Positions 45,368 to 55,833 of a DNA stretch of 64,000 nucleotides are shown in pieces (the first letter of the stretch is position 1; the number at the start of each line of letters is the position of its first letter). The DNA is from Devosia limi DSM 17137 (GTDB lineage: Bacteria; Pseudomonadota; Alphaproteobacteria; Rhizobiales; Devosiaceae): contig NZ_FQVC01000007.1 of the NCBI RefSeq assembly GCF_900128975.1, positions 203,294 to 267,293 of the forward strand. The letters run 5' to 3'. Below the pieces are notes generated by a model. It was not told the DNA's origin. It ran no database searches and saw nothing but the letters and a program-made list of their open reading frames with translations. Position numbers and translations under genes: made by a program.

Positions 45368-46357
45368 CTAAACCATCGGCTGGCGATAATCGGCCGCATA
45401 GTGCCCGGTCAGGCCATGCTCGAGCTGGCGTTCAATGTCCGTGAGCAAGCTCGACGCCCCAAACCGGAACAGATGCGGCTGCAGCCAGTGCGTGCCCAGT
45501 TCTTCCTTCATCAGCGCCATATATTTGATGGCGTCACCGGCTGTGGCGATACCACCGGCCGGCTTGTAGCCGATCTCGATGCCGGTCTCTTCATGGAACC
45601 AGCGGATCATGCGGATCATGGCCAGCGAGGTCGGCAGGTTGGCATTGACCTTTTCCTTGCCGGTCGAGGTCTTGATGAAATCGGCCCCGGCCAGCATGCA
45701 GACCAGCGACGCCTTGGCCACATTGGTCAGCGTCGCCAGCTCCCCGGTGCCCAGAATGGTCTTCATATGCGCGTCGCCACAGGCCTTGCGGAAGGCTTTG
45801 ACCTGGTCGTACAGCGCCTGCCAATCGCCCCGCAGCACCATGCCGCGCTCGATGACGATGTCGATTTCCTTGGCCCCATCGGCCACCGACATTTCGATTT
45901 CGCGGATCTTGGTTTCCACGGGCGCGAGGCCATGCGGGAACGCGGTCGACACGGCGGCCACCGGAATGCCGGTGCCCTCGAGCGCTGCAACCGCAGTCTT
46001 CACAAAGCTATGGTAGACGCAGACCGCGCCCGGCAGGATGCGCAGGTCGCCAACCCCGAGCGCCTCGATGATATCGCTGCGCAGCGGATGGCGCGCCTTG
46101 GCGCAGAGCCGCTCGACGCGGCCTTCGGTATCGTCGGAATTGAGCGTCGTCAGGTCGATCAGCGTGATGGCCTTGAGCAGCCAGGCGAGCTGATAGTCCT
46201 TCTTGACGGTGCGGCGCGCGCCAATCGAGGCGGCACGACGCTCCAGCGCCGAACGGTTCATGCGCACCCGCTCCACCCAGTCGAGATCGAGCGGGAAGCC
46301 GGGATTGCGCTTGTGGGTCACCTCAGGGGGTGACTGGTCGACGACTTTCAGGTTCAT
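45368..46357 (-). CDS. deoC: Deoxyribose-phosphate aldolase
   Basis: 329 residues, the longer DERA form. The Schiff-base Lys lies in D-F-I-K-T-S-T-G-K, and a second Lys/Gly region is Y-K-P-A-G-G-I. It cleaves 2-deoxyribose-5-P to glyceraldehyde-3-P and acetaldehyde. The start overlaps the punA stop (ATGA). Confidence 0.96.
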   Translation of the reverse strand: MNLKVVDQSPPEVTHKRNPGFPLDLDWVERVRMNRSALERRAASIGARRTVKKDYQLAWLLKAITLIDLTTLNSDDTEGRVERLCAKARHPLRSDIIEALGVGDLRILPGAVCVYHSFVKTAVAALEGTGIPVAAVSTAFPHGLAPVETKIREIEMSVADGAKEIDIVIERGMVLRGDWQALYDQVKAFRKACGDAHMKTILGTGELATLTNVAKASLVCMLAGADFIKTSTGKEKVNANLPTSLAMIRMIRWFHEETGIEIGYKPAGGIATAGDAIKYMALMKEELGTHWLQPHLFRFGASSLLTDIERQLEHGLTGHYAADYRQPMV

Positions 46358-47148
46358 AGCTCCTCCACCAGCGCGGGGATGAGTTTCCTCAGTTTATCCG
46401 CGCCCTGCACCGCCATGGTCTTGGTGTGCTCATGGCTGATCTTCTCGTCAGACAGGCCGGCGCCCATATTGGTGATGGACGAGCAGGCCCAGACTTTCAT
46501 TCCCAGGAAACGCCCGAGAATGACTTCGGGTGCCGTCGACATGCCGACGGCATTGGCGCCAAGCCGGATCGCCATCTGGATCTCGGCGACGGTTTCAAAG
46601 CTCGGGCCGGAATACCAGAGATAGATGCCCTCATGGACGACGATGTCCAGCCGGGCGCCGATCGCCTTGGCCTTGGCGCGCAGCTCGGAATTGTAGCAAT
46701 CGACCATGTTGACAAAACGACGGTCGGTCGGCTCGCCGATCAGCGGGTTCATGCCCGCATAATTGATGTGGTCGGAGAGCAGCATCAGATCGCCCGGCCG
46801 GAAGCGTTCGTCGAGCGAGCCGGCCGAATTGGTCAGCAGCAGCGTCTCTGCACCCAAAGCCGCCATGGTCTCCAGCGCCGGCCGCATGGCGTCGGCATTG
46901 CCATGCTCGTAATAATGCTCGCGGCCGGTCAGGATGGCGATGCGCTTGCCACCCATGGTGCCGATCAGGAGGTCGCGACCATGGCCGGACACGCCGCCAC
47001 CGGGAAAGCCCTTGAGCTCGGAATAGGGAATGGCGACCTTGTCGCCCAGCAGCTCGCCAATGGCCGACAGGCCCGACCCCAGCACGATGGCGGCGCTGAT
47101 CGGCTCGGTGCCGGCAATCTTCTGGATGATTTTGGCGGCTTTGGTCAT
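46354..47148 (-). CDS. punA: Purine nucleoside phosphorylase (trimeric PNP-I type)
   Basis: 264 residues. Family-typical stretches: V-L-G-S-G-L-S-A-I, phosphate-site G-R-E-H-Y-Y-E-H-G and L-L-L-T-N-S-A-G-S-L, and V-G-M-S-T-A-P-E. It phosphorolyses (deoxy)inosine/guanosine. Translationally coupled to deoC. Preceded by a long inverted repeat. Confidence 0.95.
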   Translation of the reverse strand: MTKAAKIIQKIAGTEPISAAIVLGSGLSAIGELLGDKVAIPYSELKGFPGGGVSGHGRDLLIGTMGGKRIAILTGREHYYEHGNADAMRPALETMAALGAETLLLTNSAGSLDERFRPGDLMLLSDHINYAGMNPLIGEPTDRRFVNMVDCYNSELRAKAKAIGARLDIVVHEGIYLWYSGPSFETVAEIQMAIRLGANAVGMSTAPEVILGRFLGMKVWACSSITNMGAGLSDEKISHEHTKTMAVQGADKLRKLIPALVEEL

Positions 47149-47172
47149 TTGATGCTCTCGAATCTTCGTCCC

Positions 47173-47282
47173 CCTCCCCCTTGAGGGGAGGGGTTAGGGG
47201 TGGGGGTGCTGCGTGCGCAATATATGCTGAGGTCCAGGGCGGCGCAGCACCCCCACCCTGTCCCTCCCCTCAAGGGGGAGGG
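47173..47282. repeat. Long GC-rich inverted repeat between cdd and punA
   Basis: Arm 1 (47173-47213) and arm 2 (47243-47282) are about 40 nt each and complementary except for a few differences in the middle; each arm also contains a smaller palindrome (CCCCTT-GAGGGG type). About 30 nt lie between the arms. It resembles a miniature mobile palindrome (MITE/REP-type) and would fold into a large hairpin inside the operon mRNA. Confidence 0.8.
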
Positions 47283-47308
47283 AACGATTGCCGATAGTCC
47301 GGCGCCCC

Positions 47309-47719
47309 TCACTTCCCCAGAAACTCCGGGCCAAACGAATGCGGCAGTAATTGTGCGAGCGTGGTCAGGAGCGGCGCGCCCTCGACCCCGTGCGAGATGA
47401 TGGTGACATCGGTATCGGCGAATTCGCGGATACGCTGGCGGCATCCGCCGCAAGGCGTCACCGGAGCGGAACCCGGCCCGGTGACATAGATACGGGTGAT
47501 GCGCCGCGCCCCGCCGGCGATCATCGCCGAAATGGCCGAGGCCTCGGCGCAATTGCCCTGCGGGTAGGCGGCGTTCTCGACATTGCAGCCGGCATAGATC
47601 TTGCCGTCATCGGCCAGGATCGCCGCCCCAACCGCGAAGTTGGAATAGGGCACATAGGCACGGGCGCGAATGGCTTCGGCGGCCTCGAACAGGGCCTGGT
47701 CGGTCTCGGTACGTGACAT
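47309..47719 (-). other. cdd: Internal start giving free cytidine deaminase (cdd)
   Basis: An ATG at 47719 preceded by AGGAAAGAG would give a standard-length 136-residue cytidine deaminase from within the fused frame. Both zinc motifs (C-A-E and P-C-x-x-C) lie in this part. The enzyme deaminates (deoxy)cytidine to (deoxy)uridine for DeoA or another phosphorylase. A GC-rich hairpin (GGCCCGGC-GCA-GCCGGGGCC) lies just before the ribosome site. Confidence 0.7.
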
Positions 47720-48730
47720 CGTCGCTCTTTCCTGGCGGCCCCGGCTGCGCCGGGCCCTCGCCCAACGCCCTTTCGTGTAGGGAACGCCGCCGGCCTTTGG
47801 GCCGACCGCCTTGCCGATAAACCCTGCCAGCAGGACCACCGTCAGCACATAGGGCAGCGCCTGGATCGCCTGCACCGGTACCACGCCGATGACCGGCAGT
47901 TCGAAATTCTGCAGACGGATCTGCAGGGCATCGAGGAAACCGAACAACAGGCAGGTGAACATGGCCGGAACCGGCTTCCACTTGGCAAAGATCAGCGCCG
48001 CCAGCGCGATGAAGCCCTTGCCCGCAGTCATGTTATTGCCAAAACCCGAGCCCTGCGCGATGGAGAAATACGCCCCCGCGAAGCCGCAGAGAACACCGGT
48101 GATCAGCACCGCCTGATAGCGCAGCGCCACCACCGAAATACCGGCCGTATCCACCGCCTTGGGGTTCTCACCCACGGCGCGCAACCGCAGGCCGAAGCGC
48201 GTTCGATACAACACGAAGGCGGTGATCGGCACCGCGAGGAAGGCGATATAGACCAAGATGTAATGGCCCGAGATCAGCTCGGCATAGATCGGCCCGATGA
48301 TCGGCACGCCAGCCAGTTCATCGGCAAATGGCAGGGTGATCTGGGGAAAGCGCCCGCCCTCGCCCAAGGGCGGCGTGCGGCCACCCTGGTGGAACCAGGT
48401 CTGGCCCAGAAATGTGGTCAGGCCGGCGGCCAGCATATTGATGGCAACGCCGGCAATCAGCTGATTGCCCTTGAGACTGATCGCGGCGACGCCCTGCAGC
48501 AGCGCCGTGGTCACGGAGACGGAGATGCCCGCCAGCAGCCCCAGCCACATCGAGCCGGTCACCGCAGCGACAGCGGCGGCGCCGAAGGCGGCGAACAGCA
48601 TCTTGCCTTCCAGGCCAATATCGAAAACACCGGCCCGTTCGGAATAGAGCCCGGCCAGGCAGGCCAGCAGCAGGGGGGTCGACAGGCGCAGCGTCGCGTC
48701 GAGCACGGACAGCATGATGGCAAAATCCAT
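47309..48730 (-). CDS. Nucleoside ABC transporter permease fused in frame to cytidine deaminase
   Basis: One uninterrupted 473-residue frame. Residues about 1-317 are a NupQ-like nucleoside permease with eight to ten membrane segments (E-R-A-G-V-F-D-I-G-L-E-G-K-M near residue 31). A basic linker (R-W-A-R-A-R-R-S-R-G-R-Q-E-R) of about 20 residues follows, then a complete cytidine deaminase (about 338-473) with N-C-A-E-A-S and P-C-G-G-C zinc motifs. The permease alone would end near the linker in most relatives. Either it is a real transporter-enzyme fusion or cdd is also translated from its own start. Confidence 0.8.
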   Translation of the reverse strand: MDFAIMLSVLDATLRLSTPLLLACLAGLYSERAGVFDIGLEGKMLFAAFGAAAVAAVTGSMWLGLLAGISVSVTTALLQGVAAISLKGNQLIAGVAINMLAAGLTTFLGQTWFHQGGRTPPLGEGGRFPQITLPFADELAGVPIIGPIYAELISGHYILVYIAFLAVPITAFVLYRTRFGLRLRAVGENPKAVDTAGISVVALRYQAVLITGVLCGFAGAYFSIAQGSGFGNNMTAGKGFIALAALIFAKWKPVPAMFTCLLFGFLDALQIRLQNFELPVIGVVPVQAIQALPYVLTVVLLAGFIGKAVGPKAGGVPYTKGRWARARRSRGRQERATMSRTETDQALFEAAEAIRARAYVPYSNFAVGAAILADDGKIYAGCNVENAAYPQGNCAEASAISAMIAGGARRITRIYVTGPGSAPVTPCGGCRQRIREFADTDVTIISHGVEGAPLLTTLAQLLPHSFGPEFLGK

Positions 48731-48733
48731 CGG

Positions 48734-49860
48734 TCAGCCCTCCGTCTTGGCGGACGAAACCGCAATGGCTTCGGCCTTTTGTTCGGGGGTGAACAGCATG
48801 AACGAGCGCTCCAGCGCCGGCCGGAACAGGCCTTCCATGGCCCCGGTGAACAGAATGACCAGCGCCTGGATGACGACGATCATTTCGCGCGTCACCGCCG
48901 GAATGACGAATTGCAGTTCCTGGCCGCCCTGATAGAGCGCCCCGAACAGGAGCGCCGCCAGGGCGATACCGACCGGGTGGTTGCGGCCCATCAGCGCCAC
49001 GGCGATACCGACGAAACCGGCGCCGGCGACATAGTCGAGCACCAGGCGGTTCTGCACGCCCATCACTTCATTGATCGCCACCATGCCGGCCAGCGCGCCG
49101 GAAATGGTCATGGTGATCATGATCATCCTGGAGTTGGAGATGCCGGCATAGCGCGACGCGGTGGGGTTCTTGCCCAGCACGCGCATGGCATAGCCGAACT
49201 TGGTGTGCCAGACGAGGATATAGACCCCGATCAGCGCCAGCACCGCGATGACGATGGAGAGATTGACCGGCGAATAGCCGAAAAAGCTGAAGAACTGGCG
49301 CAATTGCGGCACGCGGCCGCCAATGTCGATGGTTTCCGATTCCGGCGCCATCGTCGTCGCGGGCTTGAGCACGCGATTGACCATGTAGACCATCAGCGCC
49401 GCGGCAATGAAGTTGAACATGATGGTGGTGATGACGACGTGGCTGCCGCGCTTGGCCTGCAGCCAGCCCGGCACGAACGCCCAGAACCCGCCCACCGCAC
49501 CGGCGGCAAGCACCGCCAGCGGCATGGCGATCAGCCAATGGGTCTGGTCGAGTGCCAGCGCCACCACGATCGCTCCGAGCCCGGCCACATAGGCCTGCCC
49601 GTCGCCACCGATATTGAACAGCCCGGCATGGGCGGCAACCGCCACGGCCAGGCCGGTAAAGATGAAATTGGTGGCGTAGTACAGCGTATAGCCGAAGCCG
49701 TCGCCATAGCCGAAGGCGCCATAGATGATGACCGTGATGGCCTCGAGCGGGTTCTCGCCGATCATCAGCACCACAAGGCCCGAAACCAGGAAGGCCATAA
49801 ACAGGTTGATGGCCGGCAGGAGGACGATATCGGCCCAGCGCGGAAGGGGTCTGCTGGCGC

Positions 49861-49864
<4 letters not shown>
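48734..49864 (-). CDS. Nucleoside ABC transporter permease (NupP type)
   Basis: 376 residues, about ten membrane segments. N-I-G-G-D-G-Q-A-Y-V-A-G near residue 84 and G-V-Q-N-R-L-V-L-D-Y-V-A-G-A-G-F match BMP-family nucleoside permeases. The start overlaps the ATPase stop (ATGA), and it ends 3 nt before the fused permease. With its partner it forms the membrane channel. Confidence 0.94.
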
Positions 49865-51489
<1,625 letters not shown>

Positions 51490-51498
51490 CGGTGCTGC

Positions 51499-52503
51499 TT
51501 AGAGCGGGCAGGCGTTGTCGGTGTAGTAGTCGTGCACTTCGACGGTGCCAGCGATCACACCGGCCTTGAGTTCCTCGACCTTGGCCTTCATCTCGTCGGT
51601 GATCAGCGCCGCATTGTTGTCGTCAACGGCATAGTCGACGCCGCCATCGGCCAGGCCCAGATCGATACGACCGGGCTTGAAGGTGGCGTCATCGCCAGCT
51701 TCGAGGAAAGCGGTGTGGACAGCGGTATCAACGCGCTTGAGCATCGAGGTCAGTACCGAGCCGGGCTGCAGGTGGTTCTGGTTGCTGTCGACGCCGATGG
51801 AGTACTTGCCGGCATCCTTGGCGGCCTGCAGCACGCCCATGCCCGAGCCGCCGGCAGCGGCAAAGATCACGTCGACGCCGCTGTCGATCTGGGCCTTGGC
51901 CAGCTCGCCCGCGGTCACCGGGTCGTTCCAGGCAGCCGGGGTGGTGCCGGTGTAGTTTTCGGTCAGGCCGATTTCGGGGTTCACGGCGCGGGCGCCATAG
52001 GCATAGCCGCAATAGAAGCGATGGATCAGCGGGACGTCCATGCCACCGATGAAGCCAACCTTGCCCGAACCGGACTGCATGGCGGCCAGGGCGCCAACCA
52101 GGAACGAGCCGGTGTGCTCGTCAAACATGATCGACTGCACGTTTGGCTGTTCGACAACAGTATCGATCACGACGAAATTGGTGTCGGGGAATTCAGGCGC
52201 CACCGCGTCCAAGGCTGCAGCCCACGAGAAGCCAGCCATGACGATCGGGTTGGCACCCTGACCGGCGAAGCGGCGCAGGGCCTGCTCGCGCTGGGCATCG
52301 TTCTGCAGTTCGAGATCGAGATAATTGCCACCGGTTTCGGCCTTCCAGGCCTCGGCGCCATTATAGGCGGCTTCGTTGAACGACTTGTCGAACTTGCCGC
52401 CCAGGTCATAGATGACCGCGGGATCTGCGAGAGCGGCGCCGGTGAGCATCGCGCTGAGTGCCACGCCGCCCGCAATGGCCTTGGTGAAGGTCGTGAGTTT
52501 CAT
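51499..52503 (-). CDS. BMP-family nucleoside-binding periplasmic protein
   Basis: 334 residues. Signal peptide ending near G-A-A-L-A-D, then D-L-G-G-K-F-D-K-S-F-N-E-A-A-Y, the hallmark opening of the BMP (Med/PnrA-like) family. Lacks a lipobox Cys, so it is a soluble periplasmic protein here. ATG 52503 has GGGAGAA upstream. First gene of the long nucleoside operon, which probably is transcribed from the region 52504-52690. Confidence 0.94.
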   Translation of the reverse strand: MKLTTFTKAIAGGVALSAMLTGAALADPAVIYDLGGKFDKSFNEAAYNGAEAWKAETGGNYLDLELQNDAQREQALRRFAGQGANPIVMAGFSWAAALDAVAPEFPDTNFVVIDTVVEQPNVQSIMFDEHTGSFLVGALAAMQSGSGKVGFIGGMDVPLIHRFYCGYAYGARAVNPEIGLTENYTGTTPAAWNDPVTAGELAKAQIDSGVDVIFAAAGGSGMGVLQAAKDAGKYSIGVDSNQNHLQPGSVLTSMLKRVDTAVHTAFLEAGDDATFKPGRIDLGLADGGVDYAVDDNNAALITDEMKAKVEELKAGVIAGTVEVHDYYTDNACPL

Positions 52504-52694
52504 GAATATTCTCCCTGTCTCGCACTGAAGCGATGGCGCTTGCTGCCAACTGACAATCCCCGTGCGCTGACTGGGGATACAATCGTGCAAATGCCCGGCC
52601 CGCAAGAGGGAAAACAGCATTTTTATCCGAATGGTCAAAATCTGGGCAGCCCGCTGCGACAGGGAAAGCGCGGGGGCCCGAGCAAGCTGAAAGG
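52504..52694 (-). promoter_or_regulatory. Leader/promoter region of the nucleoside operon
   Basis: No gene is supported in this 191-nt stretch. It contains an inverted repeat ATCCCC-N11-GGGGAT at about 52555-52577. This could be an operator for a nucleoside-responsive repressor or a leader hairpin; no repressor gene lies nearby. Confidence 0.35.
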
Positions 52695-52817
52695 CTAAAG
52701 CCGGGCCAGTATATGGACGAACAGCTCACCCAGATTGGTGTCGGCGGTGAAGACTGCCAGCATGGCGACAATGCCGATGGCAAACAGCGCGATGGTATCT
52801 CTGGTATAGCTGGTCAT
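52695..52817 (-). CDS. Predicted 40-residue single-pass membrane protein
   Basis: A short frame encodes M-T-S-Y-T-R-D-T then a hydrophobic segment (I-A-L-F-A-I-G-I-V-A-M-L-A-V-F) and an amphipathic tail ending L-A-R-L. An in-frame ATG at 52826 would add three residues. Codon use matches the neighbours, but no clear ribosome site is seen. Its stop lies 190 nt upstream of the nucleoside-binding-protein start, on the same strand. Function unknown; tentative. Confidence 0.5.
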   Translation of the reverse strand: MTSYTRDTIALFAIGIVAMLAVFTADTNLGELFVHILARL

Positions 52818-52916
52818 GTCGGGCATTCGTTTCAAATTGCGTGGACCGTGTTGACCCTTCACTAACGCAGGTTCGGGCGCCCGATTGTGATGCTTTGAGG
52901 GCAGAGAGGGGCGTGG

Positions 52917-53393
52917 TTAAGAAGCGGTTAAATCGGGCGGCAGCGCGGTGACTTCGGCGCCCATCGCCTCGGCAAAGCGCTGGAAAAAGCCGTCAATGAC
53001 CTTCTGGGCGGAATTCCCGATAATCGCCTTGCCCAGCTTCATGATCTGCCCGGAGGCGCCGCCATCGGCGGAGAAGGCCAGATCGGTGAGCTCGCCATGA
53101 TCGGTGAGCACGATATCGGCCGAGCCCTCGGCCAGCCCCAGCAGTCCACCCTTGCCGCGGCCGGTCAGCGTATAGCGCTCGGCCGGCACGATATTGGAGA
53201 GTTCCAGCCCGCCCTTGAACACCGGGTGGACGACGCCGAGATTGACCTTGATCTCCAGCGCCAGCGTCGTGTCGCTCTCCCAGGCGATCTTGTGGCAGCC
53301 CGGGATCGCCGCCTTGAGCACCTCGGCATCGTTGAGCGCTTCCCAGACCGCCTGGCGCGGTGCGGCAATGATGTAGTGACCACCAAATTCCAT
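52917..53393 (-). CDS. CoxG-like SRPBCC (carbon monoxide dehydrogenase subunit G) family protein
   Basis: 158 residues. The pattern P-R-Q-A-V-W-E-A-L-N-D-A-E-V-L-K-A-A-I-P-G-C and G-R-G-K-G-G-L-L-G-L-A-E-G-S-A is typical of CoxG, an SRPBCC-fold protein that helps mature or anchor molybdenum hydroxylases. No coxMSL genes are in the window, so its partner is unknown. ATG 53393 begins the conserved M-E-F-G-G. Divergent from the three-gene cassette. Confidence 0.88.
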   Translation of the reverse strand: MEFGGHYIIAAPRQAVWEALNDAEVLKAAIPGCHKIAWESDTTLALEIKVNLGVVHPVFKGGLELSNIVPAERYTLTGRGKGGLLGLAEGSADIVLTDHGELTDLAFSADGGASGQIMKLGKAIIGNSAQKVIDGFFQRFAEAMGAEVTALPPDLTAS

Positions 53394-53630
53394 CAGTGCA
53401 CCAGCCCCGCGCGGGCACCCGCCTGGGTGGCGGCGTCCCACTTGCCGCCATCATTGCAAAATATGTCAGCCATGCGAAACGCCCCACTCTTTACGTGCGG
53501 CTTTTTCGCACCAATATGACCTAAATAGTTGGTGGGAGAGGCAGTTGCAATTGTCAGCAGGCCAGCCAGCAGCGATCTATAGCGCCCAACCGCGCCTACC
53601 GCCGGTCCGGCATCACCACGGGGAGCGACC

Positions 53631-54857
53631 ATGAGCAACCAAGCCAGCACCGCCACGACGCAGACAGCATCGGCCATGCCCGCGACGGCCGAGAAGCCGC
53701 TGCAGTATCTGGACAAGGCGGTCAACGCCATCCGCGACCTGGGCATCTGGCCCGAGCAGCAGGGCGAACAACCCATCACCGGGCTGCTGCAGCAGATTAC
53801 CGAACTGGACGAAACCCGTGTCCTGTTGATCGGGCGCACCCTCAGCCAGGCCAGCGCCTTCAACGAAGTCGTGCGCGAACAGATCGCCGCCATGAAGATC
53901 GGCGAACGCTACGAAGAAATCACCAAGGGCTTCGATTCGATCCGCGACGATGCCAAGGGCATGGTCGACCAGTTGGCCGACAACAAGCTCGACCTCCTGG
54001 AACGCGCCTCCAATGTCTGGATGAAGGTCAGCCGCGGCGACATCGCGCAGCGCTTCAACAAGATCCGCGACGTCTATCTCGATGTCACCAAGGATACCAA
54101 GGACCAGATCGACCGCGAGCAGACGATCCTGGAGGCCTATCGCGATTTCCGCGGTGCGCTCAAGCAAGCCGAGGTCATGGCGCTTGAAGTGCTCGATACC
54201 GCCGAAAAGCGTCTGGGCGAAAAGAAGGTTGCTCTCGACGCCGCTTCCACCGCTGTCGCCGGCTATGCCGGCACGGTGCCGGCCGACCGCGCCCGCCTCG
54301 AAATGGATCGCGACGAAAAGCTGCGCGACATGCAGAACGAGGAAAAGCGCTACCAGATCGCCAAGGACCTCTCGGACAATCTGACCATTTCCTACAATAC
54401 CTCGGAAGTGGTGATGGCGCGTCTGATGCAGACCACCAATGCCAAGGAGCGGGTGTATCAGCAGTCGATCTCGTTCTTCTCGACCAACGAGACCGTACTG
54501 ACGGCGCTGTCGGCCTCGTTCACCGGCATGTTCGGGCTGCACGAATCCACCGAAACGCTCAACGCGATGAAGGAAGGGATGAGCAAGAGCCTCGAGACCC
54601 TTTCCGAGATCGGCGACAAGGTGCAGGAAGAAGCCGTGCGGGCCGGCTATGGCCCGACCGTGCGTGCCGATGCCGTCAAGAAGCTGGTCGATAGCGTGGT
54701 CAACTTCCAGGAGAAGAGCCGCACCATCATCAACGAGATGCGCGTCGCCTCCACCAAGAACTCAGCCGAAATCCGCGACGCCGTCGAAGACGGCAAGCGG
54801 CGCCTGGCGGCGCTGGCCGCCGAAGGCAATGCGCTGCTGCTTGAAACCAAGAACTGA
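53631..54857 (+). CDS. Conserved helical protein, TelA-like, first gene of a three-gene cassette
   Basis: 408 residues, almost wholly helical, with no signal or membrane segment. Flexible N-terminus (1-22), helical blocks about 50-200 (E-R-Y-E-E-I-T-K-G-F-D-S-I at 92-104), a break at 205-222, then a long coiled coil to the end. N-L-T-I-S-Y-N-T-S-E-V (250-260) lies in a region whose layout recalls TelA toxic-anion-resistance proteins; I cannot confirm homology. GGGGAGCG precedes the ATG. Similar proteins in Rhizobiales are, from memory, only called cell surface protein. Likely a cytoplasmic partner of the next gene's membrane protein. Confidence 0.8.
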   Translation: MSNQASTATTQTASAMPATAEKPLQYLDKAVNAIRDLGIWPEQQGEQPITGLLQQITELDETRVLLIGRTLSQASAFNEVVREQIAAMKIGERYEEITKGFDSIRDDAKGMVDQLADNKLDLLERASNVWMKVSRGDIAQRFNKIRDVYLDVTKDTKDQIDREQTILEAYRDFRGALKQAEVMALEVLDTAEKRLGEKKVALDAASTAVAGYAGTVPADRARLEMDRDEKLRDMQNEEKRYQIAKDLSDNLTISYNTSEVVMARLMQTTNAKERVYQQSISFFSTNETVLTALSASFTGMFGLHESTETLNAMKEGMSKSLETLSEIGDKVQEEAVRAGYGPTVRADAVKKLVDSVVNFQEKSRTIINEMRVASTKNSAEIRDAVEDGKRRLAALAAEGNALLLETKN

Positions 54858-54890
54858 TAGACGAGGACCATTGCCGGGTGAACTCGAACG

Positions 54891-55829
54891 ATGAGTGATG
54901 TGACGGCCAAACCGGCTGCACCCCTGGACGAAGTCATGCTGGCGATGGACGTGGTCGACACGCTCCGTCACCGGCAGGATTTGGTAACGCGCGAACTCGA
55001 TGGAGTGACGCGTGAGCAGCAGCTCATCGACCGGCTGCGCGATGTCTACCACCAGCAGGGTATCGAGGTTCCCGACCATATCCTGAAGGAAGGCGTCGCG
55101 GCGCTGGCCGAGAGCCGCTTCACCTATGATCCGCCCGAGCCCAGTTTCGGCCGGACAATGGCCCGGCTCTATGTGTCGCGCAAAAGCTGGGGCCGGCCGG
55201 TCGTGGCTGTGCTCGTCGCGGCGCTGGTGTTCTCGGTCAGCTATTTCGGCGTCTGGCAGCCGTTCCAGGCCAATCAGGCCAATCAGGCGCGGCTGGAGCT
55301 GGCCGAAGGCCTGCCGGCGCAGATGGACGCGCTCTATCAGACCATTTTCGACGAAACCAAGGTGCAGCAGGCCGTGGTCGAGGCGGAAGCGCTGCGCACC
55401 CGCGGCAAGGCCTATGCCGCCGAGGGCAACCGGGCGATGGCCGAGGACACCGTCGAGCGCCTGACGGCGCTGCGCGACAAGCTGCGCCAGGAATATTCGC
55501 TGCGCATCGTCAATCGCGAAGGGGTGCAGTCCGGGTTCTGGACCTTCCCCGAGAGCAATATCGACGCCACCAATTACTATGTGACCGTGGAAGCCATCGA
55601 CGCCAATGGCCAGGCCCTGTCGCTGCCCATTCTCAACGAGGAGAATGGCGAGACCGAAACCGTCGACATGTGGGCGGTGCGGGTGCCCGAAGTGGTCTAC
55701 AACGCCGTGGCCGCCGACAAGCGCGACGATGGCATCGTCCAGGCCAATGAAGTAGGCCGCAAATCGGATGGCTTCCTTGAGGTCGAGTACATCATGCCGG
55801 TTCTCGGCGGCGCGCTGACCCGGTGGTAG
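54891..55829 (+). CDS. DUF6384-like single-pass membrane protein, second gene of the cassette
   Basis: 312 residues. The N-terminal cytoplasmic part (1-100) has L-D-E-V-M-L-A-M-D-V-V-D-T-L-R-H-R and Q-Q-G-I-E-V-P-D-H-I-L-K-E-G. One membrane helix (about 103-122) follows. The outer part (about 125-312) has a helical stalk and a beta-rich C-terminal domain (Y-Y-V-T-V-E-A-I-D). I recall DUF6384 as the matching family but cannot verify. It starts 33 nt after the first gene and ends 4 nt before the third. Confidence 0.8.
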   Translation: MSDVTAKPAAPLDEVMLAMDVVDTLRHRQDLVTRELDGVTREQQLIDRLRDVYHQQGIEVPDHILKEGVAALAESRFTYDPPEPSFGRTMARLYVSRKSWGRPVVAVLVAALVFSVSYFGVWQPFQANQANQARLELAEGLPAQMDALYQTIFDETKVQQAVVEAEALRTRGKAYAAEGNRAMAEDTVERLTALRDKLRQEYSLRIVNREGVQSGFWTFPESNIDATNYYVTVEAIDANGQALSLPILNEENGETETVDMWAVRVPEVVYNAVAADKRDDGIVQANEVGRKSDGFLEVEYIMPVLGGALTRW

Positions 55830-55833
55830 AGAT

